This document shows, piece by piece, positions 1 through 7,826 of a stretch of DNA of 13,474 nucleotides. Under the pieces are notes generated by a model. It saw only the letters and a program-made list of their open reading frames with translations. It was not told where the DNA came from and ran no database searches. Positions within the stretch are counted from its first letter, which is position 1. Each line of letters begins with the position of its first letter. This stretch comes from Bacteroides sp. CAG:144. Lineage in GTDB: Bacteria; Bacteroidota; Bacteroidia; Bacteroidales; UBA11471. Location of the stretch: positions 1 through 13,474 of the forward strand of contig HF999744.1 of NCBI GenBank assembly GCA_000434215.1, in the 5' to 3' direction. Both the position numbers and the translations under genes were made by a program.

Positions 1-28
1 CCATAAGGGGATATATCCGATTAGCAAA

Positions 29-92
29 AGATTCTTCCTTCCTGCGGTCGTCAGAATGAAATCATGTCATTCCGAGCGTATGCGAGGAATCT
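29..92. repeat. Imperfect palindromic interspersed repeat
   Basis: The outer arms AGATTCTT (29-36) and AGGAATCT (85-92) are reverse complements except at one base. The inner segments TCAGAATGA (51-59) and TCATTCCGA (67-75) are also reverse complements except at one base. The right half resembles the widespread intergenic motif TCATTCCGAGCG..GCGAGGAATCT found in many copies in Bacteroidota and other genomes; that identification is from memory. The left half looks like a diverged inverted copy of the same unit. No coding capacity is seen. Copy number in this genome cannot be judged from one window. Confidence 0.55.
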
Positions 93-200
93 CCATAATT
101 ATTAATGGAAGAGGTTTTCTCGCTTTTCCTTATAGAAGAAGTTGGAATTTTTCGCAACATTTTGTACGATGCGGAAAGATGGTTGCTCCGACACGGTATA

Positions 201-237
201 AAACAAAAGGCTATTCATATTGAATAGCCTTTTGTTT
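201..237. terminator. Perfect 17-bp hairpin, bidirectional intrinsic terminator
   Basis: Positions 201-217 and 221-237 are exact reverse complements around a 3-base loop. The arms begin with A-rich and end with T-rich sequence (AAACAAAAGG ... CCTTTTGTTT), so either strand gives a stem followed by a U-rich run. It lies 17 bases beyond the stop codon of the minus-strand pectinase gene and should terminate it. Any transcript entering from the left on the plus strand would also stop here. Confidence 0.85.
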
Positions 238-253
238 GTGTATCAAGGTTTCC

Positions 254-3200
254 CTATCGAATAATTTTGATAACGGTAGGAGTCGCCGTGTCCGGATTCT
301 GAACTTTCACGAAGAAAATCCCGGTAGGTAAATTATCGATCTGCACCGCTTCTTTGTCGGCTATCATTTCCCTGATTATCTGCCCGGCAGTATTGTATAT
401 CGTAATACGATTGCCTGTGCAGTTACCTGTGTGCAGTATTCCGTCGCTGTACCAGACGGGGAATTTTTCGGTTGTCGTTTGCGGTATGGCGCTGGTAAAT
501 TGGTCGTCCATCACTTCGCCCATGAGACTGTTGAGGTAGACTTCGAGAGCCGTATAGCCGTCGGCATTCACGTAATTATTGTCGGCGACATTCGGGTTGA
601 GACCGTGGGCCTTTTCCCATTCGTCAGGCATTCCGTCTCCGTCGCTATCTGCCGGAACTACATAATCGGTCGAGTAGGAGAAGAACCCTTCGGCGTCGTT
701 TTCCGAGTCGATGATACCGTTGCCTTTACTTCCGCTGTTATTGGTTGTCGTACCCGATCTTACCTCTTCCACGATACGGCGTTCCACGGCGTCGCGGTTT
801 ATTGTTCCCGCTTGGGCAAGAACTGTTTCATAAGCCTCTTGTGCTGTTTCATAATCGCCGGCAGCATAAGCGTAAGTATCGAAGTCGTACTCGCCGTAAC
901 GCATGGGAAGAGTCCATTTGTAGTAATTGAGTTTCGGAATGATGAGGGTATCGACACGGAGTTGAGCTTTTGTATAAGAATTTTCATCGGGAGAAACTCC
1001 ATTCCAGTTATTGGAGGTAACAGATGAGTTGCCGTGCATGATATTTCCAGAGATGTACCATTGCGACGGTCCCCAAGATGTAGCTCCGTCGCGTTTGTAA
1101 GAAGGTGCGACAAAAGTCTGGCTCGTGGTGTTTTTACCCGGGCGGTAGTAGTTATTGACGAAGTTGCATTCATGAGCTGCGTTCAGTCCATTGTATTCGG
1201 TGATATTGGCCGTGTTTTCGCCACCATAACAGCCCAACCGGCTTCCCCAGTTATAGTTGACGTTGTTGAAGTATTCGATATATACGACATAGTCTTCCCC
1301 GCGAGCACCGTTGAAACGGCAGCTCCGGCTGTTGTTATGAGCCAGCAGGTTGTGATGGTAGGTAGCTGGTGAACCTCCCCATTGGCAACCATATCCGCGA
1401 GCTCCTTTGGAATGTCCGGCATTGTAAAGACCTTCGTGTATGATACAATATTGTACGGTATGGAAGTGCGAATCGAATACATTCATGTTTTCCTCTACCG
1501 ACCAGCCGAATGTGCAATGGTCGAAGATGAAGTTGGTACAGTTTTCTGCCCCGCAGGCATTCTCGGCAATGATATTACCGTTGACGTCTTTTTGTCCGAT
1601 ACGGAATCGGATATTGCGTACAATGAAATTTTCAGAGCTTCCAAAGTTCACTTTGTTGTGAGTAATGACGATACCGTCGCCGGGTGCGGTTTGTCCGGCC
1701 AATGTCCAGTTCTTCCGGTTGACTTTCATTTCCGATTTCAGGACGATTTCTCCCGATACAGCGAAAACAATCGTCAGAGGGTCGTTTTTGTATTGTTGGA
1801 ATGCCCAGCGCAACGACCCTTCGCCGTCGTCATTGAGATTGGTAACGGTTACGACTTTACCGCCTCGGCCTCCCGATGCATATTTGCCGAAACCTTCGGC
1901 TGTGGGAAAAGCAGTCAGTTGGGCTTTGCATTCGACGGCTTGACTTGTAATACCGCGTTTCGATACAGATTTTACACTCCATGTGGAGGTCTCGTCATCG
2001 ATGTTATAGGTATTACTTGTTGTGAAAGTTACGAATTTCCCGTCTCGTAAAATCATATATCCCGCGGCTTCACCCGATGCCTCCCAAGAGATGGTGTGGC
2101 CCGAAAGCGAAGGGTTGGCCGGCTTGTTTATTGCTGAGAAAAGAGCTTCGGGGTCGAATATCTCTTCCGAATTTTGCTCCGAAAAGAGAAATTTTGTGTT
2201 GAAATAGGCCTCACGTTCCGTCTCGGTGGCTTGATGGCTCCAAGAAGCTCTTCCCGATGTATTGACGGGATTCCCGTCGGGGTCGATATTTTTGTACTCA
2301 TAATATGATGCCGAATTTTCGGCGCCGTTCCAAGCAGCCCAACCGACACTTTTGATATGATTACCGAGTGTACAGTTCATAAAAACGGTTCCGCACTGTT
2401 CTTTCCACGGGCGTCCCAAGTAGTACGAGCCATCGGCAACTCCCGCATCGGCAGTGATATTGCAATTGTTGAAAAAGAGACCGGCGTAGAATGTCTCATT
2501 CGAGAGCGAGGGGTAAAGGACTTTTGTCATTTTCAAAGAAGCATCGGCTGCCGCGGTGATGTATCCGCCGCCGGGTACGCAGTTGATCGTACATGACTCG
2601 AACCATTCGAGTCCGCTGTCGTAGATAAAATCGGTCGCACCTTCGATGAGGCAGTTGTAGAAATACCCCCGACTGCCCGAGTTCGATTTATACGTATCCT
2701 GATAACCGCTCAATGTACAATTATTGAAGATGTGGGCATCTCCGGCTGTGTAAAGAGCTTCGGCTTGACCTACGTTACCCGACGTATTGCGTATGGTAAG
2801 GTTCTCGGCGTAGAATTTCTTGACAAAAACATTCAAAGCTGCACAATCCAGATAGTTATTGTCGGGATTCTTCTCTCCGCGGTCGATCGAAGAAGTGAGT
2901 ATCGTCCCGTCTCGGCTTTCTCCGATAAGGCTGATGTATTTGTTTTTATCGACCGATGTCCCGGCGTAGATATTTTCATCATATACACCGTTGCGTATGA
3001 ATATGATTCCGCGCGTACCCTCCGCTACGGCATCGATGGCTTCCTGCACCGAGGTGAAATCGCCGCTGCCGTCTTGTGCTACGGTACTGAATGTGCAGGC
3101 CGTATCGCCATCTTGGTCGTTATTGCTTTCGTCATCGTCGGGGTCATCGTAAGTAATATCCCCCACATCGGAAACCGGATTTTCCCGGGCATATTCGGCC

Positions 3201-4126
3201 TGTGCGGCCGAAATCGGTTCTCCGAATATCTGTATCTTGTGTATTTTTACGGGCTGTTGCTGTCCGTAAGGATCGATAGCCGTATTGAAGGCGGAATTTC
3301 CATCGGCATCGGTTTGGAATGTCGTCGTTCCGGGGTCTCCGTCCCAGATGCGCCAACGTAAAGAAACGTCGTGAGCGTCGATGATATTCTCCATGAAATA
3401 ACCTTGATCGCTGTACACGGTGTATCCGTTTTTTTGTTTGTTGCTACCCATCCATACAAGGGGTTTCCATTCGCCGTCTCCGATTTTGTAATCGCATTTT
3501 ACCCCGCGTCCCCATGATGATGACGACCATGACCATTGCACGCGCTCTACGTAGGGTATATGGTCGATTTCGAGCCAACCGTGCATACTGACTTTGTTCC
3601 CGGCCGAGTCGGTCGTTGCCCCGTCGCGGCATAAGTGCGCATAACCGGCTATGCCGTGTGTCGGTTTTCCTGCGGTATAAGTAATGCTGTCTTCGAGATA
3701 GACGGTGTGTCCCGGCTGGGTCCAGTCGTGTTTCTGTGTGGCGTTCTGTCCGTCGTAGAACTGGCGGGCAAATGCGGCCGTGGCAGCTGCAAAACCGTTG
3801 TAAGAGTTTTTGTTGGCAAAGGTGCTGTTATGAAAAAGCAGCGGGTAGGTATGTTCGCTTGTTTGTCCGTTCTCATATATAGGTACTTCGAGAATACCGT
3901 TATAGTATCCGCCCGTACTGTATGACGGACAATCTGTTCCCGTTTTACCTTTCCATGTATCGGGCATATCGGAGTCGGAAAAATCAATGTCGATAACCTT
4001 GTTGTAGGTCGATGCATTACTCCATTGTTCGACCACGCAGGGTGGATCGTATTGTTGAGCCTGTGCGTTGAATCGACAAAGCCCCAAGAGTGCTGTCGCA
4101 CCTAAGAAGATGAGTCGTTTTTTCAT
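254..4126 (-). CDS. Secreted pectinesterase (CE8) / pectate lyase (PL1) fusion with C-terminal sorting domain
   Basis: A 1290-residue exported enzyme predicted to demethylesterify pectin and then cleave the resulting polygalacturonate. It starts with a signal peptide (residues 1-24, cleavage near AQA|Q; the Cys at 17 is not in a good lipobox). Residues 26-310 form a Trp-rich domain I do not recognise, possibly a beta-sandwich that binds carbohydrate. An acidic linker (326-341) leads to a pectinesterase beta-helix (about 345-650) with GSGDF, Q454, GYQDT (Q476, D477), TDF (D499) and LGRPW (R572, W574), the expected catalytic set. A fibronectin-III-like linker (about 665-738) precedes a PL1 pectate lyase domain (about 740-1115) with HHNLLAHNNSR, where R934 is the likely catalytic Arg. 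Next come an Asp-rich DSDGDGMPDEWE segment (1161-1171) and a terminal GNRITIYNTAGQ...GIFFVKV...KIIR module typical of type IX secretion sorting domains. The gene is monocistronic, with its own -7 element and a terminator behind it. Confidence 0.93.
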   Translation of the reverse strand: MKKRLIFLGATALLGLCRFNAQAQQYDPPCVVEQWSNASTYNKVIDIDFSDSDMPDTWKGKTGTDCPSYSTGGYYNGILEVPIYENGQTSEHTYPLLFHNSTFANKNSYNGFAAATAAFARQFYDGQNATQKHDWTQPGHTVYLEDSITYTAGKPTHGIAGYAHLCRDGATTDSAGNKVSMHGWLEIDHIPYVERVQWSWSSSSWGRGVKCDYKIGDGEWKPLVWMGSNKQKNGYTVYSDQGYFMENIIDAHDVSLRWRIWDGDPGTTTFQTDADGNSAFNTAIDPYGQQQPVKIHKIQIFGEPISAAQAEYARENPVSDVGDITYDDPDDDESNNDQDGDTACTFSTVAQDGSGDFTSVQEAIDAVAEGTRGIIFIRNGVYDENIYAGTSVDKNKYISLIGESRDGTILTSSIDRGEKNPDNNYLDCAALNVFVKKFYAENLTIRNTSGNVGQAEALYTAGDAHIFNNCTLSGYQDTYKSNSGSRGYFYNCLIEGATDFIYDSGLEWFESCTINCVPGGGYITAAADASLKMTKVLYPSLSNETFYAGLFFNNCNITADAGVADGSYYLGRPWKEQCGTVFMNCTLGNHIKSVGWAAWNGAENSASYYEYKNIDPDGNPVNTSGRASWSHQATETEREAYFNTKFLFSEQNSEEIFDPEALFSAINKPANPSLSGHTISWEASGEAAGYMILRDGKFVTFTTSNTYNIDDETSTWSVKSVSKRGITSQAVECKAQLTAFPTAEGFGKYASGGRGGKVVTVTNLNDDGEGSLRWAFQQYKNDPLTIVFAVSGEIVLKSEMKVNRKNWTLAGQTAPGDGIVITHNKVNFGSSENFIVRNIRFRIGQKDVNGNIIAENACGAENCTNFIFDHCTFGWSVEENMNVFDSHFHTVQYCIIHEGLYNAGHSKGARGYGCQWGGSPATYHHNLLAHNNSRSCRFNGARGEDYVVYIEYFNNVNYNWGSRLGCYGGENTANITEYNGLNAAHECNFVNNYYRPGKNTTSQTFVAPSYKRDGATSWGPSQWYISGNIMHGNSSVTSNNWNGVSPDENSYTKAQLRVDTLIIPKLNYYKWTLPMRYGEYDFDTYAYAAGDYETAQEAYETVLAQAGTINRDAVERRIVEEVRSGTTTNNSGSKGNGIIDSENDAEGFFSYSTDYVVPADSDGDGMPDEWEKAHGLNPNVADNNYVNADGYTALEVYLNSLMGEVMDDQFTSAIPQTTTEKFPVWYSDGILHTGNCTGNRITIYNTAGQIIREMIADKEAVQIDNLPTGIFFVKVQNPDTATPTVIKIIR

Positions 4127-4160
4127 GGTAAATTATTTTGTAAGTTTTTATATCAGTGTT

Positions 4161-4168
4161 CAAAGATA
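4161..4168 (-). promoter_or_regulatory. Bacteroidota -7 element of the pectinase gene
   Basis: Read on the minus strand this is TATCTTTG, a match to TAnnTTTG. Its downstream end lies 34 bases before the ATG at 4126, giving a short leader of roughly 30 nt. I see no convincing -33 TTTG at the usual spacing, so strength is uncertain. No obvious operator or riboswitch lies between it and the start codon. Confidence 0.6.
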
Positions 4169-4212
4169 GTATATTATATGTATAAGGAAGTGTCTTTTTT
4201 GTGCAAAAACGT

Positions 4213-4250
4213 AAAAAAATTGGGCGAACTACCACATGTAGCCCGCCCAA
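4213..4250 (-). terminator. Intrinsic terminator of glyA
   Basis: On the minus strand a 13-bp stem (4238-4250 with 4220-4232, including two G-U pairs) closes a 5-base loop and is followed directly by seven U residues (4213-4219). It begins 20 bases past the glyA stop codon. It separates glyA from the pectinase promoter downstream, so the two genes are probably independent transcripts. Confidence 0.88.
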
Positions 4251-4270
4251 ATGAAGTCGGAATATATTTT

Positions 4271-5551
4271 TTAGTAAGCGAAGAGGGGATAAGCCTTCAT
4301 TGTTTCGTTCACTTTTTCGCGCACGTCCTTAATGACCGAGTCGTTTTCGGGAGCTTTCAGTACCGTATCGATCATTTCTACGATTTCGAGCATGAGGTCT
4401 TCTTTGGCACCACGAGTTGTGATGGCAGGAGTGCCGAGGCGTATTCCCGAAGTTTGGAACGGTGAACGGCTGTCGAAGGGAACCATATTCTTGTTGGCGG
4501 TGATATCGGCGGCAACGAGAGCTTTCTCTGCAACCTTACCCGTCAATTCGGGGAATTTGGTACGTAGGTCGATGAGCATGCAGTGGTTGTCGGTACCGTT
4601 GGAAATGATTTTATATCCTTTGTCGATAAATGCTTGCGCCATGACGGCCGCATTTTTCTTCACTTGTGCCTGATATTCTTTGTATTCGGGTTGAAGAGCC
4701 TCTCCGAAAGCAACAGCTTTGGCAGCGATTACATGTTCGAGCGGTCCTCCTTGTACACCGGGGAATACGGCAGAGTCAAGGAGTGCCGACATTTTCTTGA
4801 TTTCTCCTTTGGGTGTGGTTTTTCCCCACGGATTATCGAAATCTTTACCCAGCAAAATAATACCGCCGCGCGGTCCGCGAAGTGTCTTGTGGGTGGTGGA
4901 GGTAACGATGTGGGCGTATTTCAACGGATTGTCGAGCAACCCGGCTGCAATGAGACCAGCGGGGTGAGCCATGTCTATCATGAGGATTGCGCCTATTTGG
5001 TCGGCGATGCGTCGCATACGGGCGTAGTCCCATTCGCGGGAATAAGCCGATGCTCCGCCTATAATCAGTTTCGGGCGTTCACGCAGAGCGACCTCTTCCA
5101 TCATATCGTAATCGACATATCCGGTATCTTCTTTTACGCCGTATTCGAGAGGTTGGAACATCAGTCCCGAGAAATTTACGGGAGAACCGTGCGACAAGTG
5201 TCCGCCGTGCGACAAGTTCAACCCCAAGAATTTATCACCGGGATTCAAAACTGCCATAAATACGGCCATGTTGGCTTGTGCACCCGAGTGGGGTTGTACG
5301 TTGGCCCATTCAGCTCCGAAAATTTCTTTCAACCGGTCTATGGCGAGTTGCTCCGACTGGTCTACCACTTCGCAACCTCCATAGTAACGTTTCCCGGGAT
5401 AACCCTCGGCGTATTTGTTGGTCAAGCAAGAACCCATGGCCTGCATGACTTGGTCGCTGACAAAATTTTCCGAAGCGATAAGTTCGATCCCCTTCATCTG
5501 GCGTTGGCGTTCGCGTTCGATGATGTCGAAAATGGCGTTGTCTCTCTTCAT
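4271..5551 (-). CDS. glyA: Serine hydroxymethyltransferase
   Basis: A cytoplasmic PLP enzyme of 426 residues, the usual bacterial length. It interconverts serine and tetrahydrofolate with glycine and 5,10-methylene-tetrahydrofolate, the main source of one-carbon units. Visible signatures are the N-terminal IELIASENF (22-30), the substrate-loop motif [15 protein letters not shown] (45-59), MIDMAH with the PLP-pyridine Asp (D193), and [13 protein letters not shown] with the Schiff-base lysine K222. The ATG start fits the family's N-terminus. A TATCTTTG element lies 48 bases upstream and a strong intrinsic terminator lies downstream, so it can be expressed alone. It follows the pyrB-pyrI-flavin reductase genes on the same strand with a 100-bp gap, and I see no terminator in that gap, so read-through is possible. 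Confidence 0.98.
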   Translation of the reverse strand: MKRDNAIFDIIERERQRQMKGIELIASENFVSDQVMQAMGSCLTNKYAEGYPGKRYYGGCEVVDQSEQLAIDRLKEIFGAEWANVQPHSGAQANMAVFMAVLNPGDKFLGLNLSHGGHLSHGSPVNFSGLMFQPLEYGVKEDTGYVDYDMMEEVALRERPKLIIGGASAYSREWDYARMRRIADQIGAILMIDMAHPAGLIAAGLLDNPLKYAHIVTSTTHKTLRGPRGGIILLGKDFDNPWGKTTPKGEIKKMSALLDSAVFPGVQGGPLEHVIAAKAVAFGEALQPEYKEYQAQVKKNAAVMAQAFIDKGYKIISNGTDNHCMLIDLRTKFPELTGKVAEKALVAADITANKNMVPFDSRSPFQTSGIRLGTPAITTRGAKEDLMLEIVEMIDTVLKAPENDSVIKDVREKVNETMKAYPLFAY

Positions 5552-5598
5552 TGTTTTGTGATTATAAATTTTAAATTCGGTGAATTTTTGAGAAGTGG

Positions 5599-5606
5599 CA
5601 AAGATA
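5599..5606 (-). promoter_or_regulatory. Bacteroidota -7 element of glyA
   Basis: Read on the minus strand the octamer is TATCTTTG, fitting TAnnTTTG and identical to the elements before the pectinase and PBP1A genes. It sits about 48 bases before the glyA ATG. A -33 element is not clear. It lies in the 100-bp gap behind the flavin reductase-like gene. Confidence 0.6.
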
Positions 5607-5651
5607 ATCTTTTTTTATGGGTTATAACGTATGGCTGGGGAAAAATCGTTC

Positions 5652-6245
5652 TCATTTTTTCTTGACCGACCAGCCGAAATTTCCGATGGCTTCGCCTGTC
5701 TTGTAATAGTGTCCGTGAGAATATACCAGAAGTCCGGCTTTTTCCATATCGAATGCTCCCGTTTCAGGGTCGATATATGCGGTATCGGCGAGAACGCCTT
5801 CTACATCGGCTATGAACATATCGTGGCTACCCAGATGCAGGACTTCTCGCACTTTGCATTCGATGCTCAGGGGCGATTCTTTGATATAGGGGGCGGCGAC
5901 TTTTCGGGAAGCGACAGGGGTGAGTCCGCATTCGGCAAATTTGTCATAGTCTTTGCCCGAGCGTACGCCGCACCAATCGGTAGTACGGGCCAACCCTTCG
6001 GTGGTGAGATTGATGACGAAAGCCATATTGCGTTCGACGATAGCGTGGGAGTAGCGTTCGGGACGAATGGAAACATAACACATGGGCGGATTACTGCATA
6101 TCGTTCCTACCCAGCTGGCCGTGAGTACATTGTATTCTTTCTCGGTGGCGCCGCAGCTGATAAGTGCCGCCGGCAACGGGTAAATCATCGTACCCGGTTT
6201 CCACTCGACCTTTTCGCCCGAAGGAGCGATGATTTCTTTTTTCAT
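5652..6245 (-). CDS. Flavin reductase family protein (FMN-binding split barrel)
   Basis: A 197-residue cytoplasmic protein of the flavin reductase-like / NADH:FMN oxidoreductase family, predicted to bind FMN. Family features are the N-terminal PLPAALISCG (24-33), the flavin-contacting stretch NVLTASWVGTICSNPP, VSIRPERYS followed by FVINL, SGKDYDKF, and the C-terminal GSHDMFIADV. The physiological substrate cannot be told from sequence. I chose the ATG at 6245 (MKKEII) rather than a TTG two codons upstream. It begins 7 bases after the pyrI stop codon, so it is almost certainly co-transcribed with pyrBI, though a direct role in pyrimidine synthesis is not implied by the family. No clear terminator follows it. 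Confidence 0.9.
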   Translation of the reverse strand: MKKEIIAPSGEKVEWKPGTMIYPLPAALISCGATEKEYNVLTASWVGTICSNPPMCYVSIRPERYSHAIVERNMAFVINLTTEGLARTTDWCGVRSGKDYDKFAECGLTPVASRKVAAPYIKESPLSIECKVREVLHLGSHDMFIADVEGVLADTAYIDPETGAFDMEKAGLLVYSHGHYYKTGEAIGNFGWSVKKK

Positions 6246-6252
6246 GTGCAAA

Positions 6253-6714
6253 TTATTTGAGCTTGATTTCTTCTTTCGAGATGGATTGTTCGCAATAGCG
6301 ACATTTTACGACGACGTTGTCCTTGTCGATTACATCGAATACTGTCGCCATCGGTTCGTTGTTGGTGATGCATTTGGGATTGGCACACCGTATGATGTCA
6401 TGCAAAGTATCGGGTAGACTTACCGTCTGTTTGTCGGTTACGGTGTAGTTTTTGATGATATTTATTTTTGCTTTGGGTGCCAGAATCGCGATTTTGTTTA
6501 TATCTTCTTGTTTGAAGTATGTGTCGGCGATTTTTATGATTCCCTTTTTCCCTATTTTTTTACTACACAGGTTATTGCCGATCGTAATGTTCTTATCGAG
6601 GTGGTCGAGGTGGAGTAGCGACACGACTTTGAACAATTGTTCCGAAGGTATATGGTCGATGACCGTGCCGTTTTCGAGGGCGGCGACTTTCAGTTCTTTA
6701 TCCGAGAGTTCCAT
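6253..6714 (-). CDS. pyrI: Aspartate carbamoyltransferase regulatory chain
   Basis: The regulatory subunit of aspartate transcarbamoylase, which binds CTP/UTP or ATP and transmits allosteric control to PyrB. Starting at the ATG at 6714 it is 153 residues, the same length as the E. coli protein, and opens with the conserved [18 protein letters not shown]. The C-terminal zinc domain is intact: Cys110 and Cys115 (CANPKC) and Cys138 and Cys141 (CRYC). The reading frame is open further upstream to an ATG at 6768, but that would overlap pyrB and add 18 residues with no family counterpart. It lies 20 bases after the pyrB stop codon and 7 bases before the flavin reductase-like gene. Confidence 0.97.
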   Translation of the reverse strand: MELSDKELKVAALENGTVIDHIPSEQLFKVVSLLHLDHLDKNITIGNNLCSKKIGKKGIIKIADTYFKQEDINKIAILAPKAKINIIKNYTVTDKQTVSLPDTLHDIIRCANPKCITNNEPMATVFDVIDKDNVVVKCRYCEQSISKEEIKLK

Positions 6715-6734
6715 AGTAGATGCGTTTTTGAGGT

Positions 6735-7658
6735 TTAGTCTTCGATTTTTATTCCAAGAACTTTGCATATAATGGCTTGGCGGGCGTAAAGGCCGTTCTT
6801 GGCTTGTTCGAAATAGTATGCTTTGGGATTGTCGTCGACGTCGTAAGCAATTTCGTTGACGCGCGGTAGCGGGTGTAGAATACGCAGGTTGGGTTTGCTG
6901 TTTTCGAGCATTTGGTTGCGCAGGGTATACACGTTTTTCACTTTTTCATATTCCATCAGGTCGGTAAATCTCTCGCGTTGTACGCGGGTCATGTACAGAA
7001 TATCAGCTTGATTGATGATGTCTTCGGTAAAGTCGAGATGTTCTACATAGGGAATCCCCAGTTTATCGCAATAGATTTTGTATTCTTCGGGCATTTTCAG
7101 CTCTTCGGGTGCTACAAAATGGAATGTCGGGTGGAAATGCGACATGGCCATGAGCAGCGAGTGTACCGTGCGACCGTATTTCAAGTCGCCGACCATGGTG
7201 ATATTGAGATTTTCGAGAGTACCTTGTGTCTTGTAGATGGAGTAGAGGTCGAGCATCGTCTGCGAGGGGTGTTGGTTCGAGCCGTCCCCGGCGTTGATGA
7301 TAGGCTTGGGAGATACCTCAGAGGCATATCGGGCGGCACCGTCGAGATAGTGCCGCATGATGATGAGGTCGACATAGTTACTTACCATAATGATGGTGTC
7401 TTTCAGTGTCTCTCCTTTGGTGGAACTGGTCGTCGATGCGTCGGAAAAACCGATAACGCGGCCTCCCAAACGGTTTACGGCGGTTTCGAAACTCAGTCTT
7501 GTACGGGTCGACGGTTCAAAGAACAAGGTGGCGATCACTTTGCCATCCAAGACATGTCGATTGGGGTTTTTCTCAAAGAGTTTGGCTGTTTCCAGCACTT
7601 CCAAAATTTCTTCTTTGGAATAATCGGTAATAGATACTAAACTCTCGTTTCTTCTCAT
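6735..7658 (-). CDS. pyrB: Aspartate carbamoyltransferase catalytic chain
   Basis: Catalyses carbamoyl phosphate + aspartate to N-carbamoyl-aspartate, the committed step of de novo UMP synthesis, as trimers joined by PyrI dimers. Its 307 residues match the family's length. Active-site motifs are all present: the carbamoyl-phosphate loop STRTR (50-54), the mobile SSTKGETL loop with K81, R102, HPSQT (130-134), R163, R225 and HPLPR (262-266). It is the first gene of a pyrB-pyrI-flavin reductase operon. It is preceded by a leader of about 160 nt with a Bacteroidota promoter, a leader ORF and an intrinsic terminator 29 bases before its ATG, suggesting control by attenuation. There is no strong Shine-Dalgarno sequence, as is normal for the phylum. 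Confidence 0.98.
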   Translation of the reverse strand: MRRNESLVSITDYSKEEILEVLETAKLFEKNPNRHVLDGKVIATLFFEPSTRTRLSFETAVNRLGGRVIGFSDASTTSSTKGETLKDTIIMVSNYVDLIIMRHYLDGAARYASEVSPKPIINAGDGSNQHPSQTMLDLYSIYKTQGTLENLNITMVGDLKYGRTVHSLLMAMSHFHPTFHFVAPEELKMPEEYKIYCDKLGIPYVEHLDFTEDIINQADILYMTRVQRERFTDLMEYEKVKNVYTLRNQMLENSKPNLRILHPLPRVNEIAYDVDDNPKAYYFEQAKNGLYARQAIICKVLGIKIED

Positions 7659-7806
7659 AGCGTTTATTGTTAGAAGGGGTAGGACACAAAAAAGACCGAT
7701 ACGGTCGCTGGGAGCGTCTCGGTCGGTCGACGTTTGGGGGTGGAAAAAATAGAATCCTTTGCAACGAGCTGTCGCTCCTTACTGCTGTTACGACCCTATG
7801 TTTCAT
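7573..7806 (-). CDS. Putative pyrL-like leader ORF upstream of and overlapping pyrB
   Basis: An open frame of 77 codons from the ATG at 7806, about 15 nt after the predicted transcription start. It translates the whole pyrB leader and ends 86 bases inside pyrB in another frame. It reads [14 protein letters not shown] and later has ILFFPPP where the U6 tract (7744-7749) is decoded, and RSFLCP where the terminator U-run (7688-7693) is decoded. In-frame ATGs at 7818 and 7824 are alternatives but lie very close to the start of the RNA. If translated, it would act by moving ribosomes through the terminator hairpin, not through its peptide product. It could also be a chance open frame: I have no conservation evidence. 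Confidence 0.4.
   Translation of the reverse strand: MKHRVVTAVRSDSSLQRILFFPPPNVDRPRRSQRPYRSFLCPTPSNNKRYEKKREFSIYYRLFQRRNFGSAGNSQTL
7688..7728 (-). terminator. Attenuator-like intrinsic terminator in the pyrB leader
   Basis: On the minus strand, GACCGA (7719-7724; overlapping alternative at 7723-7728) pairs with TCGGTC (7694-7699) around an inner CGCT/AGCG stem (7713-7716 with 7706-7709). Six U residues follow at once (7688-7693). A compact alternative hairpin, GACCG-TAT-CGGTC (7694-7706), ends at the same U-run. It lies between the predicted promoter and the pyrB start codon, so it must be bypassed for pyrBI expression, as in classical attenuation. Confidence 0.65.
7744..7777 (-). promoter_or_regulatory. 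Possible transcription pause site (small hairpin then U6) in the pyrB leader
   Basis: On the minus strand a 4-bp hairpin GAGC-GACA-GCTC (7766-7777) is followed 16 bases later by six U residues (7744-7749), about 16-20 bases before the terminator stem. In the enteric pyrBI leader a U-rich tract at the same relative place is the UTP-sensitive pause that couples RNA polymerase to the leader ribosome. Assigning that role here is inference from position and composition. Confidence 0.35.
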
Positions 7807-7826
7807 TGCCCCATTCATACTCATTA

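Noticed and set aside
4052..4126. Possible lipoprotein signal (LLGLC) at the pectinase N-terminus
   Set aside because: Leu at the position before Cys does not fit a lipobox, and a standard signal peptidase I site (AQA|Q) follows at residues 22-25.
4583..5665. A 360-codon plus-strand open frame opposite glyA
   Set aside because: It is a shadow of the strongly conserved glyA reading frame, with a composition (Phe, Val, Gly, Cys-rich) typical of antisense translation and no recognisable domain.
6246..6251. TTG start two codons upstream for the flavin reductase-like gene
   Set aside because: An ATG is available at 6245 with a normal MKKEII N-terminus and leaves a 7-bp gap to pyrI, so a TTG start is not needed.
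6715..6768. Upstream ATG that would extend PyrI by 18 residues
   Set aside because: It lies inside pyrB, and starting at 6714 gives exactly the 153-residue length and conserved N-terminus of the family.
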